DNA from: TA-20 sp035935115
GTDB lineage: Archaea; Thermoproteota; Nitrososphaeria; Nitrososphaerales; Nitrosopumilaceae
Length of the DNA stretch: 64,000 nt
NCBI GenBank assembly: GCA_035935115.1
Contig: DASYXK010000010.1
Coordinates: 62,001-126,000, forward strand
Direction of reading: 5' to 3'
The notes below the pieces were generated by a model that was not told the origin of the DNA, searched no databases, and saw only the letters and a list, made by a program, of their open reading frames with translations. A program made the translations under genes and the position numbers. Positions 15,935-25,126 of this stretch are shown in pieces. The first letter of the stretch is position 1. Each line of letters opens with the position of its first letter.

Positions 15935-15937
15935 TAC

Positions 15938-16339
15938 ATGTCTGAGACAAAAAAAATTCTTTTTGTATGTGTAGAAAATGCTGGGAGAAGTCAGATGGCA
16001 GAAGGTTTCTTCAGAAAACTTGCGCTGCCTGAATTTTTGCCACAAAGTGCAGGCACAAGACCTACCAATGAAATCAATCCACTTGCAGTTCAGGTAATGA
16101 AAGAAGTTGGAATAGACATAACCGAACAAAAGCCCAAAGTACTCTCTGATGAGATGATAAAAAAATCTGTAAAGGTTGTAAACATGGGATGCATGGATAA
16201 AGAATCCTGCCCCGCACTGTTTGTAAATAACGTAATAGATTGGAATATTCCTGATCCAAAAGACAAACCAATAGAACAAGTCAGAAAGATCAGAGATGAA
16301 ATTGAAACAAAGGTAAAGGAGCTTGTCGCAAGTCTCTAG
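15938..16339 (+). CDS. arsC: Arsenate reductase, thioredoxin-coupled LMW-PTP type
   Basis: 133 residues. P-loop CVENAGR (CX5R, C11-R17) and the two further Cys in NMGCMDKESCPAL (C85, C91) form the triple-Cys relay of pI258-type ArsC that passes electrons to thioredoxin. It reduces As(V) to As(III). ATG 15938 follows the operator directly; the longer upstream frame runs through the promoter and arsR. It overlaps the aquaporin gene by 17 nt. Confidence 0.9.
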   Translation: MSETKKILFVCVENAGRSQMAEGFFRKLALPEFLPQSAGTRPTNEINPLAVQVMKEVGIDITEQKPKVLSDEMIKKSVKVVNMGCMDKESCPALFVNNVIDWNIPDPKDKPIEQVRKIRDEIETKVKELVASL

Positions 16340-17012
16340 GTTAAACGGCTTATCGTCCAACCAAAAAAAGTTCTTTGCTGAACTAATTGGTACGTTTGTT
16401 ATAGTTGTCCTTGCTACTGGTTCAGTAGTTCTGGATGCAAAATATGCAGGAACGTTTGGTTTATGGTTTGTTGCACTAGCACCTGCTGTTGCTGTTGCTT
16501 TGATGGTTTATGCTTTTGGAAAAGTTTCAATGGCACACTTCAATCCCGCAGTAACAGTAGGTTATCTTGTTACAAAACACATGCCAAAAAATCTCCTGCC
16601 AGTATACTTTGCTGCAGAAATAATTGGTGCGTTGTTAGCAAGTATTTTTGTCAGATATTTTATAGGTACAGAGACAAATCTAGGAGCAAACGCACCAGAT
16701 TATCATTTTCCTTTACCTCTCATATTTGGTGTTGAAGTTCTGACTACGGCATTACTAATGGCCGTGATTTTGGTAGTTGTTCATACAAGGGGATTAAGAG
16801 GATTTAGCGGAATTGCAATAGGCGGCATAATAGGTCTTGATATTTTCTTTTTGTCATTTATCTCAGGTGCATCTATGAATCCCGCCAGATCTTTAGCACC
16901 AGCTCTAGTGTCTGGTTATCTTAATGATTTATGGCTGTACTGGACAGCAACCTTTGTTGGTTCTGGAATTGTTGGATTTATTTACAGAAAAAAATTTGCA
17001 AAATCAGTTTGA
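16323..17012 (+). CDS. Aquaglyceroporin (MIP family) in ars locus
   Basis: 229 residues with six TM segments and both NPA boxes: HFNPAVTVG (N74) and SMNPARSLA (N186, selectivity Arg R189). In bacterial ars operons such channels (AqpS) let arsenite leave the cell after ArsC has made it, which fits the absence of ArsB, Acr3 or ArsA here. TTG 16323 is the only in-frame start after a stop at 16314; GGAG lies unusually close to it. Confidence 0.88.
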   Translation: MSQVSRLNGLSSNQKKFFAELIGTFVIVVLATGSVVLDAKYAGTFGLWFVALAPAVAVALMVYAFGKVSMAHFNPAVTVGYLVTKHMPKNLLPVYFAAEIIGALLASIFVRYFIGTETNLGANAPDYHFPLPLIFGVEVLTTALLMAVILVVVHTRGLRGFSGIAIGGIIGLDIFFLSFISGASMNPARSLAPALVSGYLNDLWLYWTATFVGSGIVGFIYRKKFAKSV

Positions 17013-17014
17013 TA

Positions 17015-18139
17015 TTACAGCCACTTTGCCAGTCTGTCTTTTTCAAATTTTTCCTTGTCTGCAAAGTGCTCTTCTGATGGTTGCTGGAGTAAGGTAATAG
17101 GGTTTGGAGTAGCAAACATATCTACTTCTAGATATCCTGCAATTTTTTTGCCAACTTCTACAAAACATCCCCCTTTGCCATCAAAGATCTCTTTTTCTTG
17201 TTCACTTTTTATTTTTGATATGATATTTCTAGCAACAGTAACACCTTCTCCTTCTGCAAAGATTCCTGCCTTTGGAACCGCGATTTTATCTGTAACCATG
17301 ATTTGATTCACATCACCTATTGCATAGACATTTTCAAAATTTGTTTTGCAGGTTCTGTCAACTGCAATGAACTTTCCTTTTTCTGCAAAACCTGCTTCGA
17401 CTACAACTGATGGAGCCTTGTGTGGTGGAACTGCGATAAGAAGATCAAAACCAGCTACAGATTCTTCAAACTTGAGTGTCTTTGGTCCAACAGAGATTGT
17501 TTTTTGTGATCCATGAAACTCTATGTTTTTGGATTTTAAAAGTTGTAGTAGTTCTTCGCTTACTTGAGGTCCACCTGCTGGAAGTGTTATTGGAGTTAGA
17601 CTGTAAAAATCAATTTTTACAGAATCACTGGCACCAGTATCTATTAGCATCGATCTTATGAGAAGAGCTGCCTCATAGGGAGCTGGCGGACATTTGTAAG
17701 GCAAGCCCGTTATTGCCATTGCTATCTTGCCTGATTTCATCCTCTTTATTGCATCACGAATTTTTGGGACGTCCTTTAGCTCATACAGAATTAATCCGTT
17801 ATTTGAAAGACCGGGAATTTGCTCTGGTGCAAGATCAACTCCAAGTGCAATTATCAGATAATCATATGATAGTTCTTTTGATTTTGTTGTAACAGTTTTG
17901 TTTTGTGGATTAATCTTGATGATTTCCTCGTTGATAAAATCAATTCCCTTTTTTGTTATTGTTTGCAAAGGTTTCTTTGAATACTCAAATTCCCTTGTTC
18001 CATTTAGGATCCATAATTTTACCAGATCCATCATGAAATAATCTTTTTTATCAATTACAGTAATTTTAACTTCGGATGAAAGATTTTGTCTTAGCTCATT
18101 TGCTGCAGCAAGACCGCCAAATCCCCCGCCTAGAATCAA
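17015..18139 (-). CDS. FAD-dependent sulfide:quinone-oxidoreductase-like flavoprotein
   Basis: At least 374 residues. N-terminal Rossmann motif ILGGGFGGLAA, the segment LPYKCPPAPYEAALLI typical of SQR/flavocytochrome-c-like proteins with a Cys, NVYAIGDVNQI near the C-terminus, and a further Cys at GGCFVEVG. It could oxidise sulfide or another donor with quinone; NDH-2-like activity cannot be excluded. The reading frame contains no ATG start: TTG 18139 begins directly at the Rossmann strand, and ATA or ATT codons upstream (18140-18160) may be the true start. Confidence 0.85.
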   Translation of the reverse strand: MILGGGFGGLAAANELRQNLSSEVKITVIDKKDYFMMDLVKLWILNGTREFEYSKKPLQTITKKGIDFINEEIIKINPQNKTVTTKSKELSYDYLIIALGVDLAPEQIPGLSNNGLILYELKDVPKIRDAIKRMKSGKIAMAITGLPYKCPPAPYEAALLIRSMLIDTGASDSVKIDFYSLTPITLPAGGPQVSEELLQLLKSKNIEFHGSQKTISVGPKTLKFEESVAGFDLLIAVPPHKAPSVVVEAGFAEKGKFIAVDRTCKTNFENVYAIGDVNQIMVTDKIAVPKAGIFAEGEGVTVARNIISKIKSEQEKEIFDGKGGCFVEVGKKIAGYLEVDMFATPNPITLLQQPSEEHFADKEKFEKDRLAKWL

Positions 18140-18173
18140 AATGTTTGTTGGATTTATTATCTAACACCTAACA

Positions 18174-18914
18174 CTATCTTTCTTGTGTGGTTGGCCTTAC
18201 TGTGATTTCATTAACATTCATGCGCAATGGAGATTCTAATGCAAACATTATCGAGTTTGCAATGTCTTCTGCTTGTAGTGCTTCGATTTCTTTTGATTGT
18301 TTTACAAAAGCCTCTAGTGATTTGTCAGTGATGGTATTAGTAAGCTCGGTTGCTACAATGCCTGGTTCTATTGTTGTCACTCGAATTTTGTTTCTTGCAC
18401 TTAGTTCTTGTCGTAGCCCTTCGCTAAAAGCCCTTACAGCATATTTTGTTGCGCAATAAACACTACCTGATGGAAATACAACTCTTCCTGCAATTGATGA
18501 GATGTTTACGATATGGCCAGAGTTTTGGCCAATCATGTGAGAAACGGCAGCGGCGGTACAAAAAAGCACTCCTTTGATGTTGACATCAACCATTTGTTCC
18601 CACTCGTCAACTTTTAGGTTCTTCACAAAACTTAGAGGCATGATTCCCGCATTATTTATCAAAATATCTATTTTATTCCATTTTTTTATTGTAGCATCAA
18701 TTAGTGCTTGACAGTCTTTGCGTTTTGTCACATCACATGGTACAACAATGCATTGAGCACCATTTTTTGTAATTTCTTTTTGTAATTCCTCTAATCGTTG
18801 GGTTCTTCTAGCAGCAATTGCTACCTTTGCACCTGCTTTTGCAAGTGACAATGCAGTAGCATAACCTATTCCACTACTTGCACCAGTTACAATTGCTACT
18901 TTGTCTTTTAACAT
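18174..18914 (-). CDS. Short-chain dehydrogenase/reductase
   Basis: 246 residues. NAD(P)-binding TGASSGIG (10-17), NNAG (87-90), Ser in NISSIAG and the catalytic YCATK (Y153, K157). AARRTQRL after beta-2 suggests NADP preference. Substrate unknown. It lies 34 nt before the SQR-like gene in the same direction and may share its transcript. Confidence 0.92.
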   Translation of the reverse strand: MLKDKVAIVTGASSGIGYATALSLAKAGAKVAIAARRTQRLEELQKEITKNGAQCIVVPCDVTKRKDCQALIDATIKKWNKIDILINNAGIMPLSFVKNLKVDEWEQMVDVNIKGVLFCTAAAVSHMIGQNSGHIVNISSIAGRVVFPSGSVYCATKYAVRAFSEGLRQELSARNKIRVTTIEPGIVATELTNTITDKSLEAFVKQSKEIEALQAEDIANSIMFALESPLRMNVNEITVRPTTQER

Positions 18915-19022
18915 TTGAAAATCTGTTTTTTATCATGATGTATTGTGTAAATATGTTTTGTTGATCTGGTGTACTAAACTAAGTTACCTAACACTAATTT
19001 AGTATGAACTTTTAATTATTCT

Positions 19023-19250
19023 ATGGAAGAGTTTGACTGTGCATATTGTGGTGAAAAGCAGGATCTGCCTTTTGAATGCAATTATTGCAAAGACAAATTC
19101 TGCGCCGAACACAGACTGCCAGAGGCACACAGATGTGTCAAGCTGCATCAGATCAGAGCAAAAAGATTTGGCCAAAATAGTGTAAAGCGAGATAAGGGAA
19201 TTGGGCGTCAAAGTATTTTCAAAAAAGTTTTGAATAAATTTCGTGACTAG
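19023..19250 (+). CDS. AN1-type zinc finger protein
   Basis: 75 residues. Cys/His pattern C6-C9, C20-C23, C28, H31, H37, C39 (FDCAYCGEKQDLPFECNYC and KFCAEHRLPEAHRC) matches the AN1 finger. The basic C-terminus may bind nucleic acid or protein. AN1 proteins in archaea are small and uncharacterised. It shares the tetranucleotide CTAG with the convergent next gene, which provides both stop codons. Confidence 0.9.
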   Translation: MEEFDCAYCGEKQDLPFECNYCKDKFCAEHRLPEAHRCVKLHQIRAKRFGQNSVKRDKGIGRQSIFKKVLNKFRD

Positions 19251-19519
19251 TAAAGTGCCCTTTCTGGATTTAGTTTTGAAAGTTTTGCCTGATAGAATAA
19301 TGCAAATGCCAAAGCCAGCAAAACTCCCCCAGTAAGCCAGTGAGCAACTTGCATTGTAAGATAAACTATGCCAAAACCCACACACATCGTTGCTTGAGTC
19401 AAAAGTTTTATCCATGACGGGATTTTTGCAGCTCTGCATACCATCTCAATGATAAAAAGTCCTGCAACTGGATAGAGTATGATTAGAAAATACGTACCAA
19501 GATGAATTCCATTATGCAT
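19247..19519 (-). CDS. Small three-TM membrane protein
   Basis: 90 residues with three hydrophobic helices (about 8-28, 36-56, 62-80). No recognised family. Tail-to-tail with the AN1 gene; its stop is inside the shared CTAG. A short region separates it from the GINS gene in the same direction. Confidence 0.7.
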   Translation of the reverse strand: MHNGIHLGTYFLIILYPVAGLFIIEMVCRAAKIPSWIKLLTQATMCVGFGIVYLTMQVAHWLTGGVLLALAFALFYQAKLSKLNPERALY

Positions 19520-19548
19520 TTATTCTTAGGAAATATCAGGTGTAATTT

Positions 19549-20106
19549 CTAGTCTTCCCAGCTTATTTTAACGGCAATTTTCTTATTGATGAGAGCAAGA
19601 GCATTCTCAAAAGGAAGTGTTGCTACGTCTTCTGCATCAAACGGTCCATATTTTTGAAGATCAGAGCCTATGATTTGGTCTATTGGCTTTAAGAATCGTA
19701 TTACAATAGCTCGTGATCTGTGACTATTAGCTACCGTCTCAAGAAGTTTTAATCTGCCGTTTAGTGTAGCTGCAAGAATAATTTCCTTTCTTTGTCGCAA
19801 CTCATCTTCAGAATCCAAGATGAATCTTTCTTCATCAAGTAAATTTGAATAATCAAGCTCTTTTGATTTTATTGCTTTTTCAATTCTTATTTTTAAAAGA
19901 AGTGTAACCATGTCTGTTATTATCTTTACAAGTGAGTCTTTGATTTTTGATTCTATTCCGTCATATCCTTGATTTTTCAGATTACCAATTAGCTCGCCTA
20001 TACTGGAATAAAGCTCTGGATCAATTTCTTGGACAGGATCATTTTCAATTTCAAGCTGTAAGATGGCGTACAATGAATTTACATCAATTTTTTTTGTTTC
20101 TGACAT
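19549..20106 (-). CDS. gins15: GINS complex subunit (Gins51/Gins15 type)
   Basis: 185 residues. The A-domain has the GINS signature LLDEERFILDSEDELRQRK, and the C-terminal B-domain has YGPFDAEDVATLPFENALALI followed by the KKIAVKI strand. A-then-B order marks the Gins51 subtype. GINS joins MCM and the Cdc45/RecJ-like protein in the replicative helicase. ATG 20106 is preferred to TTG 20118; a TTTAAGTAT box at about 20122-20130 would give a leaderless transcript. It is divergent from glnA with only 25 bp between starts. Confidence 0.88.
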   Translation of the reverse strand: MSETKKIDVNSLYAILQLEIENDPVQEIDPELYSSIGELIGNLKNQGYDGIESKIKDSLVKIITDMVTLLLKIRIEKAIKSKELDYSNLLDEERFILDSEDELRQRKEIILAATLNGRLKLLETVANSHRSRAIVIRFLKPIDQIIGSDLQKYGPFDAEDVATLPFENALALINKKIAVKISWED

Positions 20107-20131
20107 TTGCACACCCAATAATACTTAAATC

Positions 20132-21625
20132 ATGGACTCCTTGTGTTATGATCAAGGAACTAAATTGCCATATAAAGTGATTGGTGGAGAACCTGTATCA
20201 ATTTCCTATTCAGCTGATGAAGTTTTTGCTAAGATAAAACATGAACAAATAAAATTTATCGATTTACAGTTTACAGGATTATTAGGACGATTCCATCACA
20301 CTACAATTTCAGCTAGCTTGTTTACTCCGCAGCAAATGCAAGATGGTTTGCCAAAGCTTGATGGTTCCTCAATTGTTGGTTTTGCAAGTGTTGACGATTC
20401 TGACATGGTACTCAAGCCAGATCCGAACACATATGCAATCATCCCTTGGATGACAAACGGTAAAACTGCCAGATTGATTTGTGATGTTTATTGGGGATGG
20501 GATAAGGGTAGACTAGAGCGAGATCCCAGAGGCATAGCACAAAGGGCAGAGAAATATCTCAAGACTCAAGGGTTTGATTATAGTTATTGGGGACCAGAGG
20601 TAGAGTTTTTCGTTTTTGACAAGATTTCGTGGGATGTCTTGACACCATACAAAGGTCAGTCATATTCAATCGAATCAAAAGAAGCTCCATGGAGTCAGGA
20701 AGGAAAAGGCTACCCCATGGCCTTGCAAAAGGGATACTATCCAAGCACTCCATCAGATACACTAACAGAATATAGAAACGAGTGTGTTGACATTTTAAAT
20801 GAAAATTTTGGTATTTTATGTGATAACCATCACCATGAAGTTGCAACTGCAGGTCAGTGTGAAATTGATATCAGGTATGATCATCTAACAAATTCAGCAG
20901 ACGGAGCACAAACTTACAAGTACGTTGTAAGAAATGTTGCAGTAAAGTATAGCAAGGTTGCAACCATGATGCCAAAACCAATTTCTATGGATGCGGGTTC
21001 TGGCATGCATACAAATGTTAGCCTCTGGAAAGACGACAAGAATGCATTTTTTGATAAAGATGATAAAGATGAGATTAGTCAATCTGCAAGATACTTTTGT
21101 GGTGGTATAATGAATCATGCAAGAGCACTTGCTGCACTTGTAGCGCCAACAACAAACTCGTATCACAGATTGGTTCCAGGATATGAGGCTCCAGTTTATG
21201 TTGCATGGAGTCCAAGCAACAGATCTGCAATAGTAAGAATTCCTGCGCATTTCAGGGGAGAAAAATATGCAAAACTAAAAAGACTAGAGTTCAGGGCCCC
21301 TGATCCTTCATCAAATCCATATCTTGTCTTTTCTGCAGTGCTAGCTGCGGGTCTTGATGGAATTAAAAAGAAATTAGACCCTGGAGATCCTGTTCATGAA
21401 GATATTTACAAAATGAGTAAAAAAGAACTTGATGCAAAAGGAATCAAGTCTTTGCCTGCAACACTTGGTGAGGCACTTGATGCACTTGAAAGTGACAGAA
21501 AGTTTCTTAATCCAATATTTTCAAACGATGTACTTGACAAAATCATTGAGTTAGAAAGAAAGGATGAACATGAGGTCTCAATCAGACCACACCCACATGA
21601 ATTCTATCTATATTTTGATATCTAA
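20132..21625 (+). CDS. glnA: Glutamine synthetase type I
   Basis: 497 residues. Family blocks are intact: FIDLQFTGLLGRFHHTT, DGSSIVGFASVDDSD, HHEVATAGQCEI, GSGMHTNVSLW and SNRSAIVRIP. It makes glutamine from glutamate, ammonia and ATP, the main ammonia-assimilation step. ATG 20132 is used, but the first ~22 residues look unlike family N-termini and a TATA-like CATATAAAG lies at 20169-20177, so translation may begin nearer 20195-20201 at a non-ATG codon. Confidence 0.95.
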   Translation: MDSLCYDQGTKLPYKVIGGEPVSISYSADEVFAKIKHEQIKFIDLQFTGLLGRFHHTTISASLFTPQQMQDGLPKLDGSSIVGFASVDDSDMVLKPDPNTYAIIPWMTNGKTARLICDVYWGWDKGRLERDPRGIAQRAEKYLKTQGFDYSYWGPEVEFFVFDKISWDVLTPYKGQSYSIESKEAPWSQEGKGYPMALQKGYYPSTPSDTLTEYRNECVDILNENFGILCDNHHHEVATAGQCEIDIRYDHLTNSADGAQTYKYVVRNVAVKYSKVATMMPKPISMDAGSGMHTNVSLWKDDKNAFFDKDDKDEISQSARYFCGGIMNHARALAALVAPTTNSYHRLVPGYEAPVYVAWSPSNRSAIVRIPAHFRGEKYAKLKRLEFRAPDPSSNPYLVFSAVLAAGLDGIKKKLDPGDPVHEDIYKMSKKELDAKGIKSLPATLGEALDALESDRKFLNPIFSNDVLDKIIELERKDEHEVSIRPHPHEFYLYFDI

Positions 21626-21903
21626 AGTTTGCCCATTGCTGCATACACAAGCACTAAGGCTATAGCTAAAATTGCAAAACCTGTAATAAGATAGGCTTTT
21701 TGGTGTTTGTCAGCTGTAACTGCCTTGTATAGCGATACTGCACCTGCAAGACCAACAAAGAGAATCAGTACTCCTTCAACGACACTATCACCATTGCTAT
21801 GTGTAATTATAGGATAAAACGTTCCAGAAAGCAATGCAAAGAAAAACACCAAATAGACATACTTTGCGCCAGCAAGAATTTTTGAGCCGCTGCCAAGTTG
21901 CAT
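21622..21903 (-). CDS. Small three-TM membrane protein
   Basis: 93 residues with about three TM helices (about 14-34, 40-60, 70-90) and a loop KAVTADKHQKAY. ATG 21903 replaces TTG 21918. Its stop overlaps the glnA stop as CTAA. No known family; the position between glnA and thermosome does not point to a function. Confidence 0.7.
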   Translation of the reverse strand: MQLGSGSKILAGAKYVYLVFFFALLSGTFYPIITHSNGDSVVEGVLILFVGLAGAVSLYKAVTADKHQKAYLITGFAILAIALVLVYAAMGKL

Positions 21904-21966
21904 AAAAATTTGTAACAAGAATCGGCAAATAAACCTTTGATGATAATATGGAATTGTATACGGGTT

Positions 21967-23667
21967 TTACATGTCCATGGGTGGCATACCGCCCATTCCA
22001 CCCATACCGCCCATGCCTCCCATTCCTGGCATGCCTCCCATACCACCCATTCCTTCTGCACCCGGTGGAGGACCTGAGGATTTTGCAATTGCAATTACAT
22101 CATCAATTCTTAAGATCATGCATGCTGCCTCTGTAGCAGATGATACAATTTGGTTTTTCACAGAAAGTGGTTCAAAGATATCAGTAGAATGCATGCTTGT
22201 GACTATACCTTTCATTACATCTATTCCAGTCCACTTGTTTCCTTTGAGTTGTCTTGAGCGTAGTGATGCCAAGGTATCAATTGGATCCATGCCTGCATTT
22301 TCAGCTAGTGTGAGAGGAATTACCTCAAGTGAATCTGCAAATTTTTCTACAGCTAGTTGTTCACGGCCTTCTAGTGATTTTGCCCATTCTCTAAGCTTTG
22401 TCGCAGCATAGGTCTCTGGTGCACCACCACCAGCTACAATCATTGGGTTTTCCATTACATCTTTTACAACCATTAATGCATCATGAACTGATCTTTCTAC
22501 TTCGTCAACAACTCTTTGTGATCCTCCTCTGACAAGAATGGTCACAGCTTTTGGATGCTTGCATCCTTCAACGAAGACCCATCTGTCTGTCTCTACTTTT
22601 CTTTCTTCAACGTTTTCTGCAGATCCCAAGTCTTTTTCAAATAGATCATCAAGATTTGTTACCATTCTTGCACCAGTTGCCTTGGCAAGTTTTGAAAGAT
22701 CGCTTTCTTTTACTCTTCTTACTGTAAGTATTCCTGCCTTTGCAAGATAGTGTTGTGCAATATCATCAATGCCTTTTTGACATAGCAATACGTTTGCGCC
22801 AGATGCAACTACTTTATCCACCATGTTTTTGATCATCTTGTTTTCTTCATCCAAAAATGATTTCATTTGTTGTGGATTTGATATGTTTATTTTTGCATCA
22901 AACTCAGTTTTATCAATCTCAAGTGCACTGTTAACTAGTGCAATCTTTGCATTGGAAATCTTTTTTGGCATGCCGCTGTGAACAACTTCTTTGTCAAGTA
23001 CAATTCCTTTTGTGAGATAAGTATCTTTGATGGAACCGCCTGCTTTCTTTTCTACTTTGATGTCATCAATATCTATAACATAACCATCTTCTGTTTTTTC
23101 TGCTACGGCAAGTACAGCCTTTACTACCATATCTGCAAGATTGCTAGAGTCTTTTCTGACAAGTTTTGTTTGCATTGCTGTCTTTGCAATTTTGTCAAGA
23201 ATTTCTTTGTCTGTAGGAGATACCTTGTCTGCAATTTTTGCTAAGAGTTCTTTTGTCTTTTGTGCTGCTTTTCTATATCCATCTACAATAATTGTTGGAT
23301 GAACCTCTTGTAGTATGAGAGATTCAGCGTTTTCTAATAATGCACCTGCAAGAACTACTGCGGATGTTGTTCCATCTCCTACCTCGTTGTCGGTTGCTTT
23401 TGAGATTTCTACTAGCATTTTTGCTGCAGGATGCTGAACATCAATTTCTTTTAGGATTGTTGCACCGTCGTTTGTAATTGTAACGTCACCTAAAGAGTCA
23501 ACAAGCATCTTGTCCATTCCTCTTGGACCAAGACTTGTATGGACTATCTCTGCGATCAGTTTTGCAGCAGTAATGTTGTTTTTTTGGGCATCGCGACCTT
23601 TGGTCTGTTGTGCACCGTCTTTTAGTATAACAACTGGAATTCCGCCTTGTGAATTTTGTAATGACAT
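21967..23667 (-). CDS. thsA: Thermosome (group II chaperonin) subunit
   Basis: 566 residues. ATPase motifs LGPRGMDKMLVDSLGDVTITNDG-type segment and VGDGTTSAVVLAGALL, apical domain and the C-terminal equatorial part VIPLTLAENAGMDPID are canonical. The extreme C-terminus is a Gly/Met repeat ending GGMPPMDM that lines the folding cavity. A TATA box at about 23690-23701 precedes the ATG. A proline-rich frame on the opposite strand over this tail is an artefact. Confidence 0.97.
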   Translation of the reverse strand: MSLQNSQGGIPVVILKDGAQQTKGRDAQKNNITAAKLIAEIVHTSLGPRGMDKMLVDSLGDVTITNDGATILKEIDVQHPAAKMLVEISKATDNEVGDGTTSAVVLAGALLENAESLILQEVHPTIIVDGYRKAAQKTKELLAKIADKVSPTDKEILDKIAKTAMQTKLVRKDSSNLADMVVKAVLAVAEKTEDGYVIDIDDIKVEKKAGGSIKDTYLTKGIVLDKEVVHSGMPKKISNAKIALVNSALEIDKTEFDAKINISNPQQMKSFLDEENKMIKNMVDKVVASGANVLLCQKGIDDIAQHYLAKAGILTVRRVKESDLSKLAKATGARMVTNLDDLFEKDLGSAENVEERKVETDRWVFVEGCKHPKAVTILVRGGSQRVVDEVERSVHDALMVVKDVMENPMIVAGGGAPETYAATKLREWAKSLEGREQLAVEKFADSLEVIPLTLAENAGMDPIDTLASLRSRQLKGNKWTGIDVMKGIVTSMHSTDIFEPLSVKNQIVSSATEAACMILRIDDVIAIAKSSGPPPGAEGMGGMGGMPGMGGMGGMGGMGGMPPMDM

Positions 23668-23803
23668 AGTTCATTGAAGCCCAATTTTCCCTTTTTATAT
23701 CTTTATACTCAAAAACCCCAAAAACTGTGAAATTTCAAAAATTAAACTGTTTTTCAAAATTTTAATCGATGTTTTTAAATTAGGAAAGTTGGCCGAACAG
23801 TTC

Positions 23804-25126
23804 ATGACAAAATCCTCCCCCAGAGAATCTTACAAGGAGGTACTTTCTTTGCTCAAAATTCACAATGAGTGGTTTGCAAATTCAATACCTCTTATTGCAA
23901 GTGAGAATGTTCCAAGTCCTGCTGTTAGAGAGGCAACGATCTCTGATTTTGCAAATAGATATGCAGAGGGGTGGCCCGGTGAGCGTGTTTATGCCGGTTG
24001 TACCTATATCGATAAAGTAGAGTTCAAGTGCATAGAATTAGGTAAAAAACTATTCAAGGCAGAGTTTGTTGATGTAAGGCCAATCTCTGGTGTGGTTGCT
24101 AATCTTTCCATTTATTCAGCTTTTTCAAATCCAAGTGATGTAATGCTTGCACCGTCGATTCCTTCCGGAGGACACATCTCTCATGGTAAAAAAGAACATT
24201 CTGGAACTGCAGGTTTAGTTCATGGACTGGATATTGAATTTTATCCGTTTGATGCCGAAGAGATGTCAATTGATGTCGATAAGACAAAACAAAAGGTAGT
24301 AGAGCTTGACAAAGTTGGCAGAACTCCAAAGATGGCAATGTTTGGAGGTTCTGTCTTTTTGTTTCCCCATCCTGTTAAGGAACTTGCTGATTTTCTAAAA
24401 GGATACAAGATGTTTGTCAATTATGACGCAGCCCATGTTGCAGGGTTGATAGCTGGAGGACAGTTCCAAGACCCATTGCGAGAAGGAGCTGATGCAATGA
24501 CAATGAGTACACATAAGACTCTTTTTGGACCGCAGGGAGGTATGATTGTCTCTTATGAAAAATATAGTGAAGAGATCAAAAAGGCAACATTTCCTGGAAT
24601 GACTAGTAATCATCACCTGCATCACATGGCTGGAAAGGCAATTGCTTTTGCAGAAATGTTAGAGTTTGGTAAAAAGTATGCAGTCCAAGTTGTAAAGAAT
24701 GCAAAGGCATTAGCAGAAGCATTGAACTCCTATGGGTTTGGAGTTCTTGGAGAAAAACGAGGATTTACAAAATCACATCAAATCGTAGTCAATGTTCTTT
24801 CATTTAGTGATGGTGGAAAAATTGAGGCTGATCTAGAAAAAGCAAACATAATTGTAAACAGGCAACTCATACCAGGAGATATCAAGGCAGGAAGAAACTA
24901 CTTCCATCCAGGTGGAATAAGATTAGGTGTTGCTGAGATTACACGACTTGGTATGAAGGAATCAGATATGAAAGAGGTTGCCAGATTTATCAAAAAAGTT
25001 GTTGTTGATAAAAAGGATAAGAAAAAAGTTGCAGTTGATGTAAAGAAATTCAGAAGAGACTTTCAAAAGGTTAACTATTGCTTTGAGAACAAGCTTGGTG
25101 CTTATGAGTACGTCAAGCTTCGCTAG
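23804..25126 (+). CDS. glyA: Serine hydroxymethyltransferase
   Basis: 440 residues from ATG 23804. The PLP Lys lies in MSTHKTLFGPQGG and the substrate and cofactor segments PLIASENVPSPAVREA, RYAEGWPGERVYAGC and FVNYDAAHVAGLIAGG are intact. It interconverts serine and glycine and charges a pterin C1 carrier. A TATA-like TTTTTAAAT (23772-23780) places transcription start near 23802, so the TTG at 23789 would lie upstream of the RNA. The stop shares CTAG with the convergent polC gene. Confidence 0.96.
   Translation: MTKSSPRESYKEVLSLLKIHNEWFANSIPLIASENVPSPAVREATISDFANRYAEGWPGERVYAGCTYIDKVEFKCIELGKKLFKAEFVDVRPISGVVANLSIYSAFSNPSDVMLAPSIPSGGHISHGKKEHSGTAGLVHGLDIEFYPFDAEEMSIDVDKTKQKVVELDKVGRTPKMAMFGGSVFLFPHPVKELADFLKGYKMFVNYDAAHVAGLIAGGQFQDPLREGADAMTMSTHKTLFGPQGGMIVSYEKYSEEIKKATFPGMTSNHHLHHMAGKAIAFAEMLEFGKKYAVQVVKNAKALAEALNSYGFGVLGEKRGFTKSHQIVVNVLSFSDGGKIEADLEKANIIVNRQLIPGDIKAGRNYFHPGGIRLGVAEITRLGMKESDMKEVARFIKKVVVDKKDKKKVAVDVKKFRRDFQKVNYCFENKLGAYEYVKLR

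Noticed and set aside
21971..22411. Proline-rich plus-strand frame opposite the thermosome 3' end
   Set aside because: It is the complement of the Gly/Met repeat tail of the chaperonin; thermosome coding is certain, so this is a shadow.
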